Shown: positions 45,379 to 54,648, numbered from the stretch's first letter. The stretch: 64,000 bases of DNA from Pseudophaeobacter sp. EL27 (GCF_900313025.1 NZ_OMPQ01000016.1:31843-95842), one strand, 5' to 3'. Notes: generated by a model not told the origin, from the sequence alone. Made by a program: numbers and translations.

Positions 45379-46482
45379 TCAGGCTTCAACAGGTTCAAGC
45401 AGCAGGTTCTGTAGGGTACTTTCAACGCGCGTGGCCGCAGAGCCGGCGGCGAGCGTGATCAGCCGTGTGACCTCTGTTTCCCCAAGTTCGCGCATCATCT
45501 GCGCTGGCCCTTTTGCAAAGGTAAAGGCCATCTGCGCGCCCATATCGATATCAGCGGCGGCGGCCACGCCTTCACTGATTTCGTCCAGAACCGCAAAGAA
45601 AATGGCGCCGCGCAGACGGTCTGCGATGGCGGCAGATTGGTTCGCATCCAAGGCCGGGCTTTCCTCAATCTCCCAGAGCATCTGCGCCTCGCCCACCCGG
45701 ATGAATTCTGCCGCCGGGGCATAGAATTCGCCAAGCGGCGACAGATTGCGCACAGCCGCCAGATTGATACTGGGCTTGACGATATTCATCACCGCAAAGG
45801 GACCAATGGCCAGGCCAAGCGTCGCCATAGCCACCGCGTCGATCTGGGATTGGGTGCCAAGCCCCTCTTCCAAGCAGCGCACGGCTTCGTTGGTATAGGG
45901 GCAAAAGAACCGGTTCAGGGCAAAGCCGCTTTGGTCCTTGCAGGGGATGGCGCGTTTGCGACAGGCAGCCAGCATTGGCAAAATGGTGGCAACCGTTGCC
46001 TCGGAGGTCTCGGCGCCGCGAATGACCTCGATCACCGGGTTGATCTCGGCGGGGCTAAAGTAATGCAGACCACAAAAGCGAGCGCGGTTTGACAGTGCCT
46101 CGGCGATATCGCCAACCTTCAGTGCGCTGGTATTGGTGACCAGAATACAGTCAGCCGAGACCAGTCCTTCCAGCTGGGCAAAGACCTGGCGTTTGACGCT
46201 GAGGTCTTCGAACACCGCCTCGATGACCAGATCAGCGGGGGCCAGACCTTTGATGTCCTGCGACAGGTTGAAACGGGCCTGGGCTGCTTGGGCGCTGGTC
46301 TCGTCCATACGACCCTTGTCGACCTGACGGGACAGGTATTTACCCAGCTTTGCCTCTGCACGGGACAGGGCTTCAGCGGAGCTGTCAGAGAGCACCACCT
46401 TGTAGCCGCCCAACACGCCGGTGATGGCAATGCCCGCACCCATGGTGCCGGCGCCAAGCACGCCGATGGTTTGGATCGTCAT
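45379..46482 (-). CDS. 3-hydroxyacyl-CoA dehydrogenase
   Basis: NAD-dependent beta-oxidation enzyme, 367 residues from ATG 46482 (MTIQTIGVLGAGTMGAGIA). The NAD motif GAGTMG is at residues 10-15, the catalytic His in GLHYFSPAEINPVIEVI, and DQSGFALNRFFCPYTNEAVRCLEEG marks the C-terminal domain. It overlaps the thiolase stop by four bases (ATGA), so the two are cotranslated. It is the last gene of the minus-strand operon that begins with the ThDP enzyme. Confidence 0.9.
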   Translation of the reverse strand: MTIQTIGVLGAGTMGAGIAITGVLGGYKVVLSDSSAEALSRAEAKLGKYLSRQVDKGRMDETSAQAAQARFNLSQDIKGLAPADLVIEAVFEDLSVKRQVFAQLEGLVSADCILVTNTSALKVGDIAEALSNRARFCGLHYFSPAEINPVIEVIRGAETSEATVATILPMLAACRKRAIPCKDQSGFALNRFFCPYTNEAVRCLEEGLGTQSQIDAVAMATLGLAIGPFAVMNIVKPSINLAAVRNLSPLGEFYAPAAEFIRVGEAQMLWEIEESPALDANQSAAIADRLRGAIFFAVLDEISEGVAAAADIDMGAQMAFTFAKGPAQMMRELGETEVTRLITLAAGSAATRVESTLQNLLLEPVEA

Positions 46483-47678
46483 GCTGCCACCTCGGGGTTT
46501 TCGATGATCACGGCAATGCCCTGACCACCGCCGATGCACATGGTCACCAGACCATAGCGGCCACCGGTGCGGCGCAGCTCGTAGATAGCCTTGATCAGGA
46601 TAACAGCACCAGAGGCGCCAATTGGGTGACCAAGCGCAATCGCACCACCATTGGGGTTGGTGATCTCTGCCGGGAAACCCAGTTCCTGCGCCACGCCACA
46701 AGCCTGGGCAGCAAAGGCTTCGTTGCTTTCAATAACCGAGAGATCTTCAACGGTAAGCCCTGCGATTTCCAGCGCTTTCTGAGTGGCCGGGATCGGGCCA
46801 AAGCCCATGACTTCGGGGGCAACACCACCAACCGAAGCGGCGCGGATCACCGCCAGCGGCTTCGCATCGTTGGCATCGGCCGCTGCAAGCACCAGCGCCG
46901 CAGCACCGTCATTGATGCCAGAGGCATTGCCCGCAGTCACGCTGCCGTCCTTTTTGAAGGCCGGGCGCAGTTTGGTCATATCTTCTGGCTTCACATCCAT
47001 GCGCACGTGTTCATCGGTGTCGAACACAGTCACGCCTTTGCGCGATTTCAGTTCAATCGGCAGGATCTGCTCCTTGAAGTGGCCAGCCTCGATGGCGGAT
47101 GCGGCGCGACGGTGGCTTTCGACGGCCAGCGCATCCTGGGTCTCGCGGCTGATCTCCATGCGTGTGGCGATGTTTTCTGCTGTTACCCCCATATGACCAT
47201 TGCCAAAGGGGTCGGTCAGCGCACCGGTCATCATGTCGACCGCAGTGACGTCGCCCATCTTGGCACCAAACCGCGCCGCGCTCATCATGTGGCCGACACG
47301 GCTCATGTTTTCGGCACCGCCTGCTAACGCGATGCTGGCATTTCCAAGGGTGATCTGCTCTGCTGCGGTGACAACCGCCTGCAAACCACTGCCGCAGAGG
47401 CGGTTCAGGGTCAGGGCGGGGGAGGTTTCGGGCACGCCCGCGCCAAATGCGGCAACCCGGCTGATGTACATATCACGCGGTTCGGTGTGGATCACATTGC
47501 CGAACACAGAGGTTTCAATCTGGTCGGGCGCAACACCCGCGCGCGCGATTGCCTCGGCGGCGACCTTGGTGGCCAGCTCGCAGGGCGCGGTGCCCGCCAG
47601 CGCGCCACCAAAGCCACCGATTGCAGTGCGCACACCTGACAGGATGGCGATATTCATGGGGGAAGGTTTCTGTGTCAT
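46479..47678 (-). CDS. Thiolase (acetyl-CoA acyltransferase)
   Basis: Cleaves 3-ketoacyl-CoA with CoA, or condenses two acetyl-CoA. Catalytic Cys95 in NRLCGSG, His in GGAIALGHPIGASGA and the second Cys in TMCIGGGQG. Length 399 residues from ATG 47678 (MTQKPSPMNIAILSGVRTAIGGFGGALAG), with AGGAC eight bases upstream. It starts one base from the end of the transthyretin-like gene and overlaps the dehydrogenase gene. Confidence 0.92.
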   Translation of the reverse strand: MTQKPSPMNIAILSGVRTAIGGFGGALAGTAPCELATKVAAEAIARAGVAPDQIETSVFGNVIHTEPRDMYISRVAAFGAGVPETSPALTLNRLCGSGLQAVVTAAEQITLGNASIALAGGAENMSRVGHMMSAARFGAKMGDVTAVDMMTGALTDPFGNGHMGVTAENIATRMEISRETQDALAVESHRRAASAIEAGHFKEQILPIELKSRKGVTVFDTDEHVRMDVKPEDMTKLRPAFKKDGSVTAGNASGINDGAAALVLAAADANDAKPLAVIRAASVGGVAPEVMGFGPIPATQKALEIAGLTVEDLSVIESNEAFAAQACGVAQELGFPAEITNPNGGAIALGHPIGASGAVILIKAIYELRRTGGRYGLVTMCIGGGQGIAVIIENPEVAA

Positions 47679-47679
47679 G

Positions 47680-48066
47680 TCAATTGTCCTGAGACTGATC
47701 TGGTGTTGCGCCATAGCGCGACAACCAGGTCGAATAGCTGTTGGGGCCAAGAATGACCGGCATGTGATAGGCGCCATCGGCATCCGGCATTTCAAAGCGC
47801 AGCACGATCTGGCGGATATGGCCTGCGGTTGGAGCAATACCGGGCTGCGCCGCCCAATAGGCGGCGGTCTGCATCACCAGCTCCTAACTGGCGCTGGTGT
47901 CGACCTGATCCGCAGGGATCTCGTGGCGCAACCGGCCTCCGGCGTCGGTTTCACCGGCAAAGACCAGCTCTGGCCCGCTGTCCGTCAACCTGTGCAGGGT
48001 AACGCCGATGCCACCCGCGTGGGTGCCATCGGTGCTGTTCAGGGTATGGGAGCTGAGAACCGCCAT
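47680..48066 (-). pseudogene. Transthyretin-like/5-hydroxyisourate hydrolase, split by an in-frame stop
   Basis: Start ATG 48066 overlaps the ThDP gene stop by one base (TAATG). The first part (VLSSHTLNSTDGTHAGGIGVTLHRL, with the conserved His) ends at TAG 47886-47884; the frame then continues unbroken (ELVMQTAAYWAAQ...MPVILGPNSYSTW) to 47680. The family usually has Tyr before ELV, so one base change TAC or TAT to TAG explains the stop. The restored length of 128 residues fits the family. The C-terminal YRGS of true hydroxyisourate hydrolases is absent (the text is YSTWLSRYGA), so the original substrate may not have been hydroxyisourate. Confidence 0.75.
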
Positions 48067-49802
48067 TATTCGATCGAGGCCTTGTCGCGTTTGTCAGCGG
48101 TGGCGGCGACGATGGGGCTGATCACGCCGCGGCATTTGACGTTGACGCAGGCCGTCTTGCCGCTGGCAATCGCCCGCTGGATGGCGCCAGAGAGATCTTC
48201 GCGCTTGGTCACCAGCTCGCCAAAGCCGCCCATGCCTTCGAACAATGTGTGGAAGGGGATGTCGCGGAAATCGGTGGCATAATGCTGACCGTTTTTGAAC
48301 AGTTTTTCCTGCTGCTGGCTGATGCAATCAAGGCCACCGTTGTTGTCGATGATGACCACGATGGGCGGGTTCTCCTGGAAACAGGCCTCAACCAAAAGAC
48401 CACCGGACAGGAAGGCGCCATCCCCCGAAACCACAACCACGTTCTTATCGGGATGCACATTCTTGGCCGAGAGGCCAAAGGAGACACCGACACCCAGCAG
48501 GCTGTAGTTGCCCGGATGCATGATGCCGCCCAGTTTCAACCCGCGTTTGGCAGCGATATTGGTGGCAATCTCGTTCCAGAAATGCGTGTTGCCGCCGTCA
48601 AAGACCAGCCAGTCGCCGTCATTCATCTCGGCCTGAACATCGACGCCCAGCTGCAGCGGGTGCATTTTGCAGTCGCCGGCCTGGTGCTTGGCATCTTCTT
48701 CTTCCAGATGTGCGCTCCACTCCATGACCCACTCGCTGCGGCGCTGGACCTGCAGATCGAACCAGCTGTCCCAGCTCTTGTCCAGGGCGCCCATGGCATC
48801 AAGGAAGGCGCCGGGATCCGACAGCAGCGGCATATCGGCGCCGTGGTTGTAGTCCAGTTCTTCGTGGCTGCCGTTCACGCAGATCGGCTTGGTGCCTTCC
48901 AGAATGAAAGGCGGGTTGCCAAAGTTCATCTGGTTATCCAGGCGACAGCCGACCATGACCACAACGTCCGCCTCGTGGATGGCCGGTTTTGAGGGGTGGA
49001 ACTGGTGGAAATCCGCAAGGCCAATGTAGCACTCGCTTTCTTCGCCCAGGTTTTTGGTGTGATAGGGCACGTTATAGACCGGCACTCGCAGCTTGTTGCA
49101 GGCCTCGGCCAGCTTGTTTTCGGTCTTGGACCACCAGACACCATGGCCGGCGATCACCACCGGGCGTTCGGCGTTTTTGATGGTTTCTAGAACCGGACCC
49201 AGTGCTGAGGGATCGGGCCAGGCGCGGGGTACTGGCGTGTCGGTGCGGTCAAACGGGCGTTCATCCAGACCGGCGTCTTCGGGGAAGGAGGAGAACATGA
49301 TGTCCACCGGCAGCGCCAGATGCACCGGGCCGGGATAACCGGTGGTGGCCGCTTTCCAGGCGCGGTCGACAAATTCACTGATCCGGCTGCCGTCGACGAT
49401 CTGCTCGGAATACTTGGTCAGGGGCGCGGCGATGGCGACATCGTCGATTTCTTTGAAGCCGCCAGAGCCCTGGCGTTTCAGGGTGGAGGAGCCGGTGACA
49501 AAGATCACCGGGCTGCGCTCGCCCCAGGCTTCCAGCATGGCAGGCACGGCATTGGCAAAGCCCTCGGGCCCGACCAGGCAAAGCGTTGGCTTGCGGGTGA
49601 TGCGGGCATGACCGTCGGCCAGGTGACCGGCGACTTGTTCATGCGGGGTGTTGATCACCGGCATCTGGCATTCCATGAAGCCTTCCAGCGCCGGGTTGCA
49701 GAAACCACCGGCCAGTGTGAAGGCATGGTCAATGCCCTTTTCTTTGAAGGCGCGGGCCAGCAGGGCTCCGCCACGGATCATTTTCTTGGTTTCGGTTGTC
49801 AT
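48066..49802 (-). CDS. Thiamine diphosphate-dependent enzyme (acetolactate synthase superfamily)
   Basis: A 578-residue ThDP enzyme. The catalytic Glu is in NTPHEQVAGHLADGHARIT, the central domain has PVVIAGHGVWWSKTENKL, and the ThDP/Mg motif is VVVVSGDGAFLSGGLLVEACFQENPPIVVIIDNNGG. It is related to acetolactate synthase, oxalyl-CoA decarboxylase and benzoylformate decarboxylase but I cannot place it in one. Unusual features are AGGFCNPALEGF in place of the usual PGG segment. First gene of a minus-strand operon with thiolase and hydroxyacyl-CoA dehydrogenase, and divergent from a LysR regulator, so it likely acts on an acyl-CoA or 2-oxo acid. Confidence 0.82.
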   Translation of the reverse strand: MTTETKKMIRGGALLARAFKEKGIDHAFTLAGGFCNPALEGFMECQMPVINTPHEQVAGHLADGHARITRKPTLCLVGPEGFANAVPAMLEAWGERSPVIFVTGSSTLKRQGSGGFKEIDDVAIAAPLTKYSEQIVDGSRISEFVDRAWKAATTGYPGPVHLALPVDIMFSSFPEDAGLDERPFDRTDTPVPRAWPDPSALGPVLETIKNAERPVVIAGHGVWWSKTENKLAEACNKLRVPVYNVPYHTKNLGEESECYIGLADFHQFHPSKPAIHEADVVVMVGCRLDNQMNFGNPPFILEGTKPICVNGSHEELDYNHGADMPLLSDPGAFLDAMGALDKSWDSWFDLQVQRRSEWVMEWSAHLEEEDAKHQAGDCKMHPLQLGVDVQAEMNDGDWLVFDGGNTHFWNEIATNIAAKRGLKLGGIMHPGNYSLLGVGVSFGLSAKNVHPDKNVVVVSGDGAFLSGGLLVEACFQENPPIVVIIDNNGGLDCISQQQEKLFKNGQHYATDFRDIPFHTLFEGMGGFGELVTKREDLSGAIQRAIASGKTACVNVKCRGVISPIVAATADKRDKASIE

Positions 49803-49918
49803 TCAAATTCTCCGCGATGCGTTGCAAGATATGCCAAGGCCGCTGACGGCTGGGGCGTTGACTGCAAGAGTGGTGGAAAGATGCCGCCTGGCACAAATCC
49901 TATTGAGCGATTGCACCG

Positions 49919-49933
49919 ATACCGCTTTGGTAT
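49919..49933. promoter_or_regulatory. LysR-type binding box
   Basis: ATACC-GCTTT-GGTAT, a perfect inverted repeat containing the canonical T-N11-A pattern (T49920, A49932). It lies in the divergent region between the ThDP operon and the LysR gene, which is where a LysR activator would bind. Confidence 0.6.
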
Positions 49934-50085
49934 TGCCCGGTCTCTTCGGGGGGCAAAATGCTGTAAACCAGCCGTTTGACAGCTTGTTCTTAGTGAAATT
50001 GGTCCCGACCTCTTTTGCAGCCCGTAAGGCTCTGATAGCACATGAGCATGGCGGACAGTGTTTTGTTGACCTTGGAGACCCGTGA

Positions 50086-51018
50086 ATGAAACTGATCCAA
50101 CTGCGCTATTTCTGTTCGATTGTCGAAAACGGCGGCTTCATTTCCGCCTCGCGCGAACTCTATGTGGCGCAGCCAGCGCTGAGCCGTCAGATGGTGGAAT
50201 TGGAAGCCGAAGTCGGGGTCGAGCTGTTGGCACGTGGCCCCAGCGGCACCCAGGTGACCGAGGCCGGACGGCGGTTTTATGGTCATGCCAAATCCATTCT
50301 TGAACAGATCCAGTTTGCCAAACAAGACACCAATAACGCGGCCGGAAAACTGGTGGGGGATATCACCGTTGCCCTGCCGGTGGGGATTTCCGGCATGCTA
50401 GCGGCCAGTATCATTCTGGAGGTCGAGCGCCGTTATCCGGAGATCAAAGTGACCATCCTCGACAGTCTCGGCTACGAGGCGGGACAGATGATCGAAACTG
50501 GCAAGGTGGATTTTGGTATCCTGCCCAACGTCGGTCGGCTGCAGGACGTGAACCTTGATCCGGTTCTGCGCGAGGATCTGTTTTTGTTTTCGCGCTGTCA
50601 GGGGGGTGAGCCGGATTACTCCGATATCAGGCTGGTAGAACTGGCCGGCCGGGCGCTGGTGATGCCCAATCGGCAGGTGCATGTGCGCCGGGCACTGGAA
50701 GAGGCGATGATCGAAAAGGGCCACGCACCCACTATCCGCTATGAACAGCAATCATTGCTGACCATTCGCAGCATGGTGCTGGCTGGGATTGGTGCCACGG
50801 TGCTCAACTGGCCCTCAATGGCGGATCTGTTGCCCGGTGGCGACATCGACGCCCGTCGCATCATTGATCCCAATCTGTCGCGCAATATCTCACTGGCGAC
50901 CTCGCGGCTGCGGCCACAAACGCCGGTCGCAGCTGCCGTCTATGAGGTGGTGCGCAATGTATTGGTGAGTGAGGTGCAGAACGGCAATTGGAAGGGCGAG
51001 ATTATCACCCCCGAGTAA
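50086..51018 (+). CDS. LysR-family transcriptional regulator
   Basis: 310 residues. The HTH is IQLRYFCSIVENGGFISASRELYVAQPALSRQMVELEAEVGVELLARG; the co-inducer domain follows (DITVALPVGISGMLAASIILEVERRYPEIKVTI). GGAG lies upstream of ATG 50086. It is divergent from the ThDP-thiolase operon and upstream of the acyl-CoA dehydrogenase/hydratase genes, so it probably controls both arms through the box at 49919-49933. Confidence 0.92.
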   Translation: MKLIQLRYFCSIVENGGFISASRELYVAQPALSRQMVELEAEVGVELLARGPSGTQVTEAGRRFYGHAKSILEQIQFAKQDTNNAAGKLVGDITVALPVGISGMLAASIILEVERRYPEIKVTILDSLGYEAGQMIETGKVDFGILPNVGRLQDVNLDPVLREDLFLFSRCQGGEPDYSDIRLVELAGRALVMPNRQVHVRRALEEAMIEKGHAPTIRYEQQSLLTIRSMVLAGIGATVLNWPSMADLLPGGDIDARRIIDPNLSRNISLATSRLRPQTPVAAAVYEVVRNVLVSEVQNGNWKGEIITPE

Positions 51019-51163
51019 ACCAGACAGGTCATGCGGAGGGGGTCATAACAAATGTGTATCACCTCAATCGCGACAAAAAATTAGTCTGCCAAAATCCTTC
51101 TGCCTACCATCGCCGCAACACCAATGGCGGCACTTTCCGCCCTTAGACAATGGCGGCGCCCCT

Positions 51164-52330
51164 ATGACCAACCTGCAAGTCCCAGCTTCTCCCTGGATGG
51201 ATGATGAGCTTCAGATGCTCGCGGATGCCTGCACGCAGTTCTATGAAAAGGAATGCGCGCCAGACTACGATGAGTGGGAAAAGCAAGGTGCCTTTCCACG
51301 GTCACTGTGGGAAAAGGCGGGTGAAATGGGGCTTTTGGGTGCTGAGGTGCCGGAAGATTACGACGGCCCCGGTGGCAGTTTTGCCCATGATGCGGTGATC
51401 GCCTATCAGGGCAATCTGGCCGGAATCGATGGCTGGGGCGGCGGGCTGCACAACTCCATCGTGATCCCCTATATCATTCACTACGGTTCCGAGGATCAAA
51501 AACGCAGCCTGTTGCCGCGCATGGTCTCTGGTGAGCTGATCGGCGCCATCGCCATGACCGAGCCCGGGGCCGGATCTGATCTGCAAAACATCAAGACCGT
51601 GGCGCGCAAGGATGGCAATCACTATTCCATCTCCGGCTCCAAGACCTTCATTACCAATGGCCAGCTGGCCAACCTGATCGTGATTGCCGCCAAGACCGAT
51701 CCCACAGCGGGTGGACGCGGAATTTCGCTCTTTGCTGTTGAAACCGATGGGTTGGAGGGCTTCCGCCGCGGTCGTAATCTCGACAAGGTGGGGATGAAGT
51801 CCAACGACACCTCCGAGCTGTTCTTTGACGAGATGCGGGTGCCCGCCTCGGCGCTGATTGGTCCGGAAGAGGGCAAGGGTTTTGCCCAGATGATGGAGCA
51901 GTTGCCACAGGAGCGCCTGTTGATCGGCGTCTATGCCGTGGCCCGGATGGAACGTGCGCTGCGCCTGACATTGGATTATGTCAAGGAGCGCCAGGCCTTT
52001 GGCAAAAAGATCGCTGATTTCCAGAATACCCAGTTTGTGCTGGCGGAATGTGCTTCGGAATTCACCATCGCCAAGGTCTTTCTGGACCATTGCATCAGCG
52101 AACATCTTGAAGGGCGACTGACCACCGAGAAGGTCTCGATGGCGAAATACTGGCTGACCGAGCTGCAGGCCAAAATCATTGATCGCTGCCTGCAGCTGTT
52201 TGGCGGCTATGGGCTGATGACTGAATACCCGCTGGAGCGGATGTATCGCGACAACCGGATTGAGCGCATCTACGCCGGCACCACCGAGATAATGAAGCTG
52301 GTGGTGGCCCGCGGATTGTTGAAGGACTAA
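51164..52330 (+). CDS. Acyl-CoA dehydrogenase
   Basis: FAD enzyme of 388 residues, start ATG 51164 (MTNLQVPASPWMDDELQM). Motifs: MTEPGAGSDLQNIKTVARKDGNHYSISGSKTFITNG (flavin/substrate contacts), QAFGKKIADFQNTQF, QLFGGYGLMTEYPLERMYRDNRIERIYAGTTEI. The catalytic base is the Glu of MTEYP or ERIYAGTTEI region by family position. It is followed after four bases by an enoyl-CoA hydratase. A longer open frame upstream overlaps the LysR gene and is not used. Confidence 0.9.
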   Translation: MTNLQVPASPWMDDELQMLADACTQFYEKECAPDYDEWEKQGAFPRSLWEKAGEMGLLGAEVPEDYDGPGGSFAHDAVIAYQGNLAGIDGWGGGLHNSIVIPYIIHYGSEDQKRSLLPRMVSGELIGAIAMTEPGAGSDLQNIKTVARKDGNHYSISGSKTFITNGQLANLIVIAAKTDPTAGGRGISLFAVETDGLEGFRRGRNLDKVGMKSNDTSELFFDEMRVPASALIGPEEGKGFAQMMEQLPQERLLIGVYAVARMERALRLTLDYVKERQAFGKKIADFQNTQFVLAECASEFTIAKVFLDHCISEHLEGRLTTEKVSMAKYWLTELQAKIIDRCLQLFGGYGLMTEYPLERMYRDNRIERIYAGTTEIMKLVVARGLLKD

Positions 52331-52334
52331 GGCG

Positions 52335-53129
52335 ATGACAGATGAAATTCTCCAGGTCTCGGTGACCGGCGCTGTTGCCACCCTCACCCTGAACCGCCCC
52401 AAAGCGCGCAATAGCCTGTCGCTGGCAATGCTGGCCGCCCTGCACGAAGCGCTTCAGGATTGGGGCGCGCGCAAAGATGTTAAGGTCCTCATTCTGGCGG
52501 CCAATGGCCCGGTGTTCTGTGCGGGTCATGATCTGAAAGAAATGACCGCAGCGCGGGCGCAGGAAGATGGCGGCAAGGCTTTCTTTCAGGAAACCATGCG
52601 GGCCTGTTCCGCTGTGATGCAGGCGATTGTGAATTGCCCAAAGCCCGTGATTGCAGCGGTGCAGGGTACGGCCACTGCGGCCGGCTGTCAGCTGGTGGCC
52701 AGCTGTGATCTTGCGGTTGCTGTTGAGGGCGCGCAGTTTGCGACCCCAGGTGTGAACATCGGGCTGTTTTGCTCGACGCCGATGGTGGCGCTTTCGCGCA
52801 ATCTGGGGCGCAAGCAGGCGATGAAGATGCTGCTGACCGGGCAGATGACAGATGCCAGAACGGCATTGGAATGGGGCCTGATCAGCGACATCACCACGGC
52901 TGAAGACCTGATGCGTGAGACCCAGGCCATGGCAGCGCAGATCGCCAGTAAATCCGGGCGCACCCTGAAGATCGGCAAGCAGGCCTTTTATGCGCAGGTC
53001 GAAATGCCCCTGGATCAGGCCTACGCCTATGCCACCGAGGTGATGGTGGACAACATGATGATCGCGGACGCCAAGGAGGGCATCACCGCCTTCTTGGAAA
53101 AACGCGCACCGCAATGGGACGCCTCCTAG
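52335..53129 (+). CDS. Enoyl-CoA hydratase/isomerase family protein
   Basis: Crotonase-fold enzyme of 264 residues. Oxyanion-hole segments are CAGHDLKEM and GTATAAGCQLVASCDLAVA; the second catalytic Glu of classical hydratases (normally in the GCEL segment) is replaced by Gln in AGCQL, so it may not be a standard hydratase. Four bases follow the dehydrogenase stop, so both are one operon. Confidence 0.88.
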   Translation: MTDEILQVSVTGAVATLTLNRPKARNSLSLAMLAALHEALQDWGARKDVKVLILAANGPVFCAGHDLKEMTAARAQEDGGKAFFQETMRACSAVMQAIVNCPKPVIAAVQGTATAAGCQLVASCDLAVAVEGAQFATPGVNIGLFCSTPMVALSRNLGRKQAMKMLLTGQMTDARTALEWGLISDITTAEDLMRETQAMAAQIASKSGRTLKIGKQAFYAQVEMPLDQAYAYATEVMVDNMMIADAKEGITAFLEKRAPQWDAS

Positions 53130-53174
53130 GGGCTTCTCTCACTGAATTTGCAATGCTGAAGAAAGGTTCGTGCG

Positions 53175-53627
53175 ATGTCCGAGCTCTCAATAGACCTGTC
53201 CTGGTTCCGTTCCACCCCGACGCTTGCTGAGGGCAAGATCGATAACGGTCATGACATTACTTATAACGCGCAGTTTACCCTGCCGGGCGATGCGGCACCT
53301 GATTGGGGCGGCGATGCCGATGCCACCAATCCCGAGCAGGCGCTGGCGGCCTCTCTTTCAAGCTGCCACATGATGACCTTTCTGGCATTGGCGGCCAAGG
53401 CGGGCTGGCCGGTCTCGACCTATGCCGATCACGCCGAGGCTTCATTGGGCAAGACCGACAAGGGCCTGATGGCTGTGACCGAGCTGAAGCTGATGCCGCG
53501 CGTCTCCTTTGACACCGGGTTCCAGATGGGAGCAGAAAAGATCGAAGAAATGCACGAGCGCGCCCATCGCTATTGCTTTGTGGCCAATTCCATCTCGGCC
53601 AAGATGACCATTGCCCCAGTTGTTTAA
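53175..53627 (+). CDS. OsmC-family protein
   Basis: Small 150-residue protein with the OsmC/Ohr fold. The conserved Cys is in NPEQALAASLSSCHMMTFLALAAKAG; a second Cys is in HRYCFVAN. Members reduce organic hydroperoxides using thiols. It lies 45 bases after the enoyl-CoA hydratase gene and may protect against peroxides made by the acyl-CoA dehydrogenase pathway (inference). Confidence 0.88.
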   Translation: MSELSIDLSWFRSTPTLAEGKIDNGHDITYNAQFTLPGDAAPDWGGDADATNPEQALAASLSSCHMMTFLALAAKAGWPVSTYADHAEASLGKTDKGLMAVTELKLMPRVSFDTGFQMGAEKIEEMHERAHRYCFVANSISAKMTIAPVV

Positions 53628-53845
53628 GCACTGATTATCAGAACCTCCCCTGGGGGCTTTGGCCCCTACTTGGCGTCTCAACCCGACAGCCCGTCGTCGG
53701 CTTGAGGCACATTTTTGACGGCCCTATCTGCGCTTTGACCCAAGTTAGGGTCTTTTTACTCACATGCCTCGTTTCAGGACCAACTGCGCTCTCCCAATTC
53801 TGGAAGGGCTTAGGTTTGTGACCTATACTCCTGAGTTATACGCAG

Positions 53846-54019
53846 TTGACGGAAGCTGATGTGGGCCGGGTAGAGGTAAACCTGGCATTGGATGCTGATG
53901 TTGCAGAAACGGCCCGTTCGCTTGGGCTGAACAAGTCGCGTCTTGCCGAAGCGTGCCTTGGATATTCTGATCGAGGGTATTTGAGCAGCCTTTTGAGATC
54001 TGCCTCTTCCGGACCATAG
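53846..54019 (+). pseudogene. CcdA-like antitoxin fragment
   Basis: A 57-codon frame (TTG 53846 or GTG 53861 start) reads VEVNLALDADVAETARSLGLNKSRLAEACL, a pattern like the ribbon-helix-helix N-terminus of CcdA-type antitoxins. After this the text (GYSDRGYLSSLLRS) no longer fits and a stop follows at 54017. No CcdB toxin is seen nearby. It appears to be an antitoxin remnant; homology is judged by eye only. Confidence 0.4.
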
Positions 54020-54060
54020 ACTGCCTGATGCCTGTCCTGCCTTTCATTGTAAAAACGCAG

Positions 54061-54098
54061 ACAACAGATGGCCGCTTCTGCGCGGCCATCCTTGTTGT
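54061..54098. terminator. Strong hairpin, likely terminator
   Basis: GATGGCCGC and GCGGCCATC form a perfect 9-bp stem, extended by flanking ACAACA and TTGTTGT. It lies just downstream of the minus-strand GcvT-like remnant and the plus-strand antitoxin fragment and could end either. Confidence 0.65.
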
Positions 54099-54112
54099 CT
54101 TGACGTGCCGCT

Positions 54113-54450
54113 TTAAGCGGTTTCTGGGATCTTGATACCCGGCCAGGGCTCTGGGGTGGCGGGAGCAGTGGTATTGATCCCGCGCACGATCTCTCCCTTG
54201 GGATCGTACATTGGCAGGCTACACAACTGACCCTGGCGCTTTTCGCCATCATCGCAGTCGACCTCGACAATGTCGCCGGGCTGCAATTTAGTGCCGTCGA
54301 GATGAGCGATACCAATGCCGCAGACCTGATAGGGTGACCAGGTGCTTGAGGTTACGCGCCCAACCGATTGGCCATCTTGGCGCAGCGTGCGACCGCGTAG
54401 TGCGGTACCACCTTCGACGCGAATGCCCCAGCTGCGACTGGTCCGATCCG
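54113..54450 (-). pseudogene. C-terminal piece of a GcvT-like aminomethyltransferase
   Basis: The frame ending at 54113 gives WGIRVEGGTALRGRTLRQDGQSVGRVTSSTWSPYQVCGIGIAHLD and a tail ending WPGIKIPE, which is the C-terminal barrel of GcvT-type folate-dependent enzymes. The N-terminal 250-plus residues are missing. On the upstream side it abuts a fragment of a different gene on the opposite strand, so the break is a rearrangement rather than a point mutation. The exact boundary near 54450 is uncertain. Confidence 0.6.
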
Positions 54451-54459
54451 CAGCCAAAA

Positions 54460-54648
54460 GCGCTCACGCCAGCTGGTCTTGACTGGTTCGAACGCGATAT
54501 CGCCGAATACCTGAAATCCGGCTTCACGCCCAAGTTTGATACCGCAGGCGGCGAAATGGCCGATGTGATCGAGAACACCAGCAAGCTGGCCGATGGAGAT
54601 CGCGCGGCCATCGCGGCCTATCTGAAAATCATCCCTTCGAGGAACTAG
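54460..54648 (+). pseudogene. C-terminal piece of a cytochrome c
   Basis: The text LDWFERDIAEYLKSGFTPKFDTAGGEMADVIENTSKLADGDRAAIAAYLKIIP matches the end of diheme or triheme cytochrome c subunits of alcohol/aldehyde dehydrogenases, including the methionine-ligand region (GGEMADV). No CxxCH haem motif is present because the N-terminus is lost. It precedes the molybdenum hydroxylase remnant, with which such cytochromes normally work. Confidence 0.65.

Noticed and set aside
53990-54110. IS3-type transposase tail (FYNER-like text on the minus strand)
   Set aside because: Only one short weak match; no terminal repeats, DDE motif or target duplication seen.
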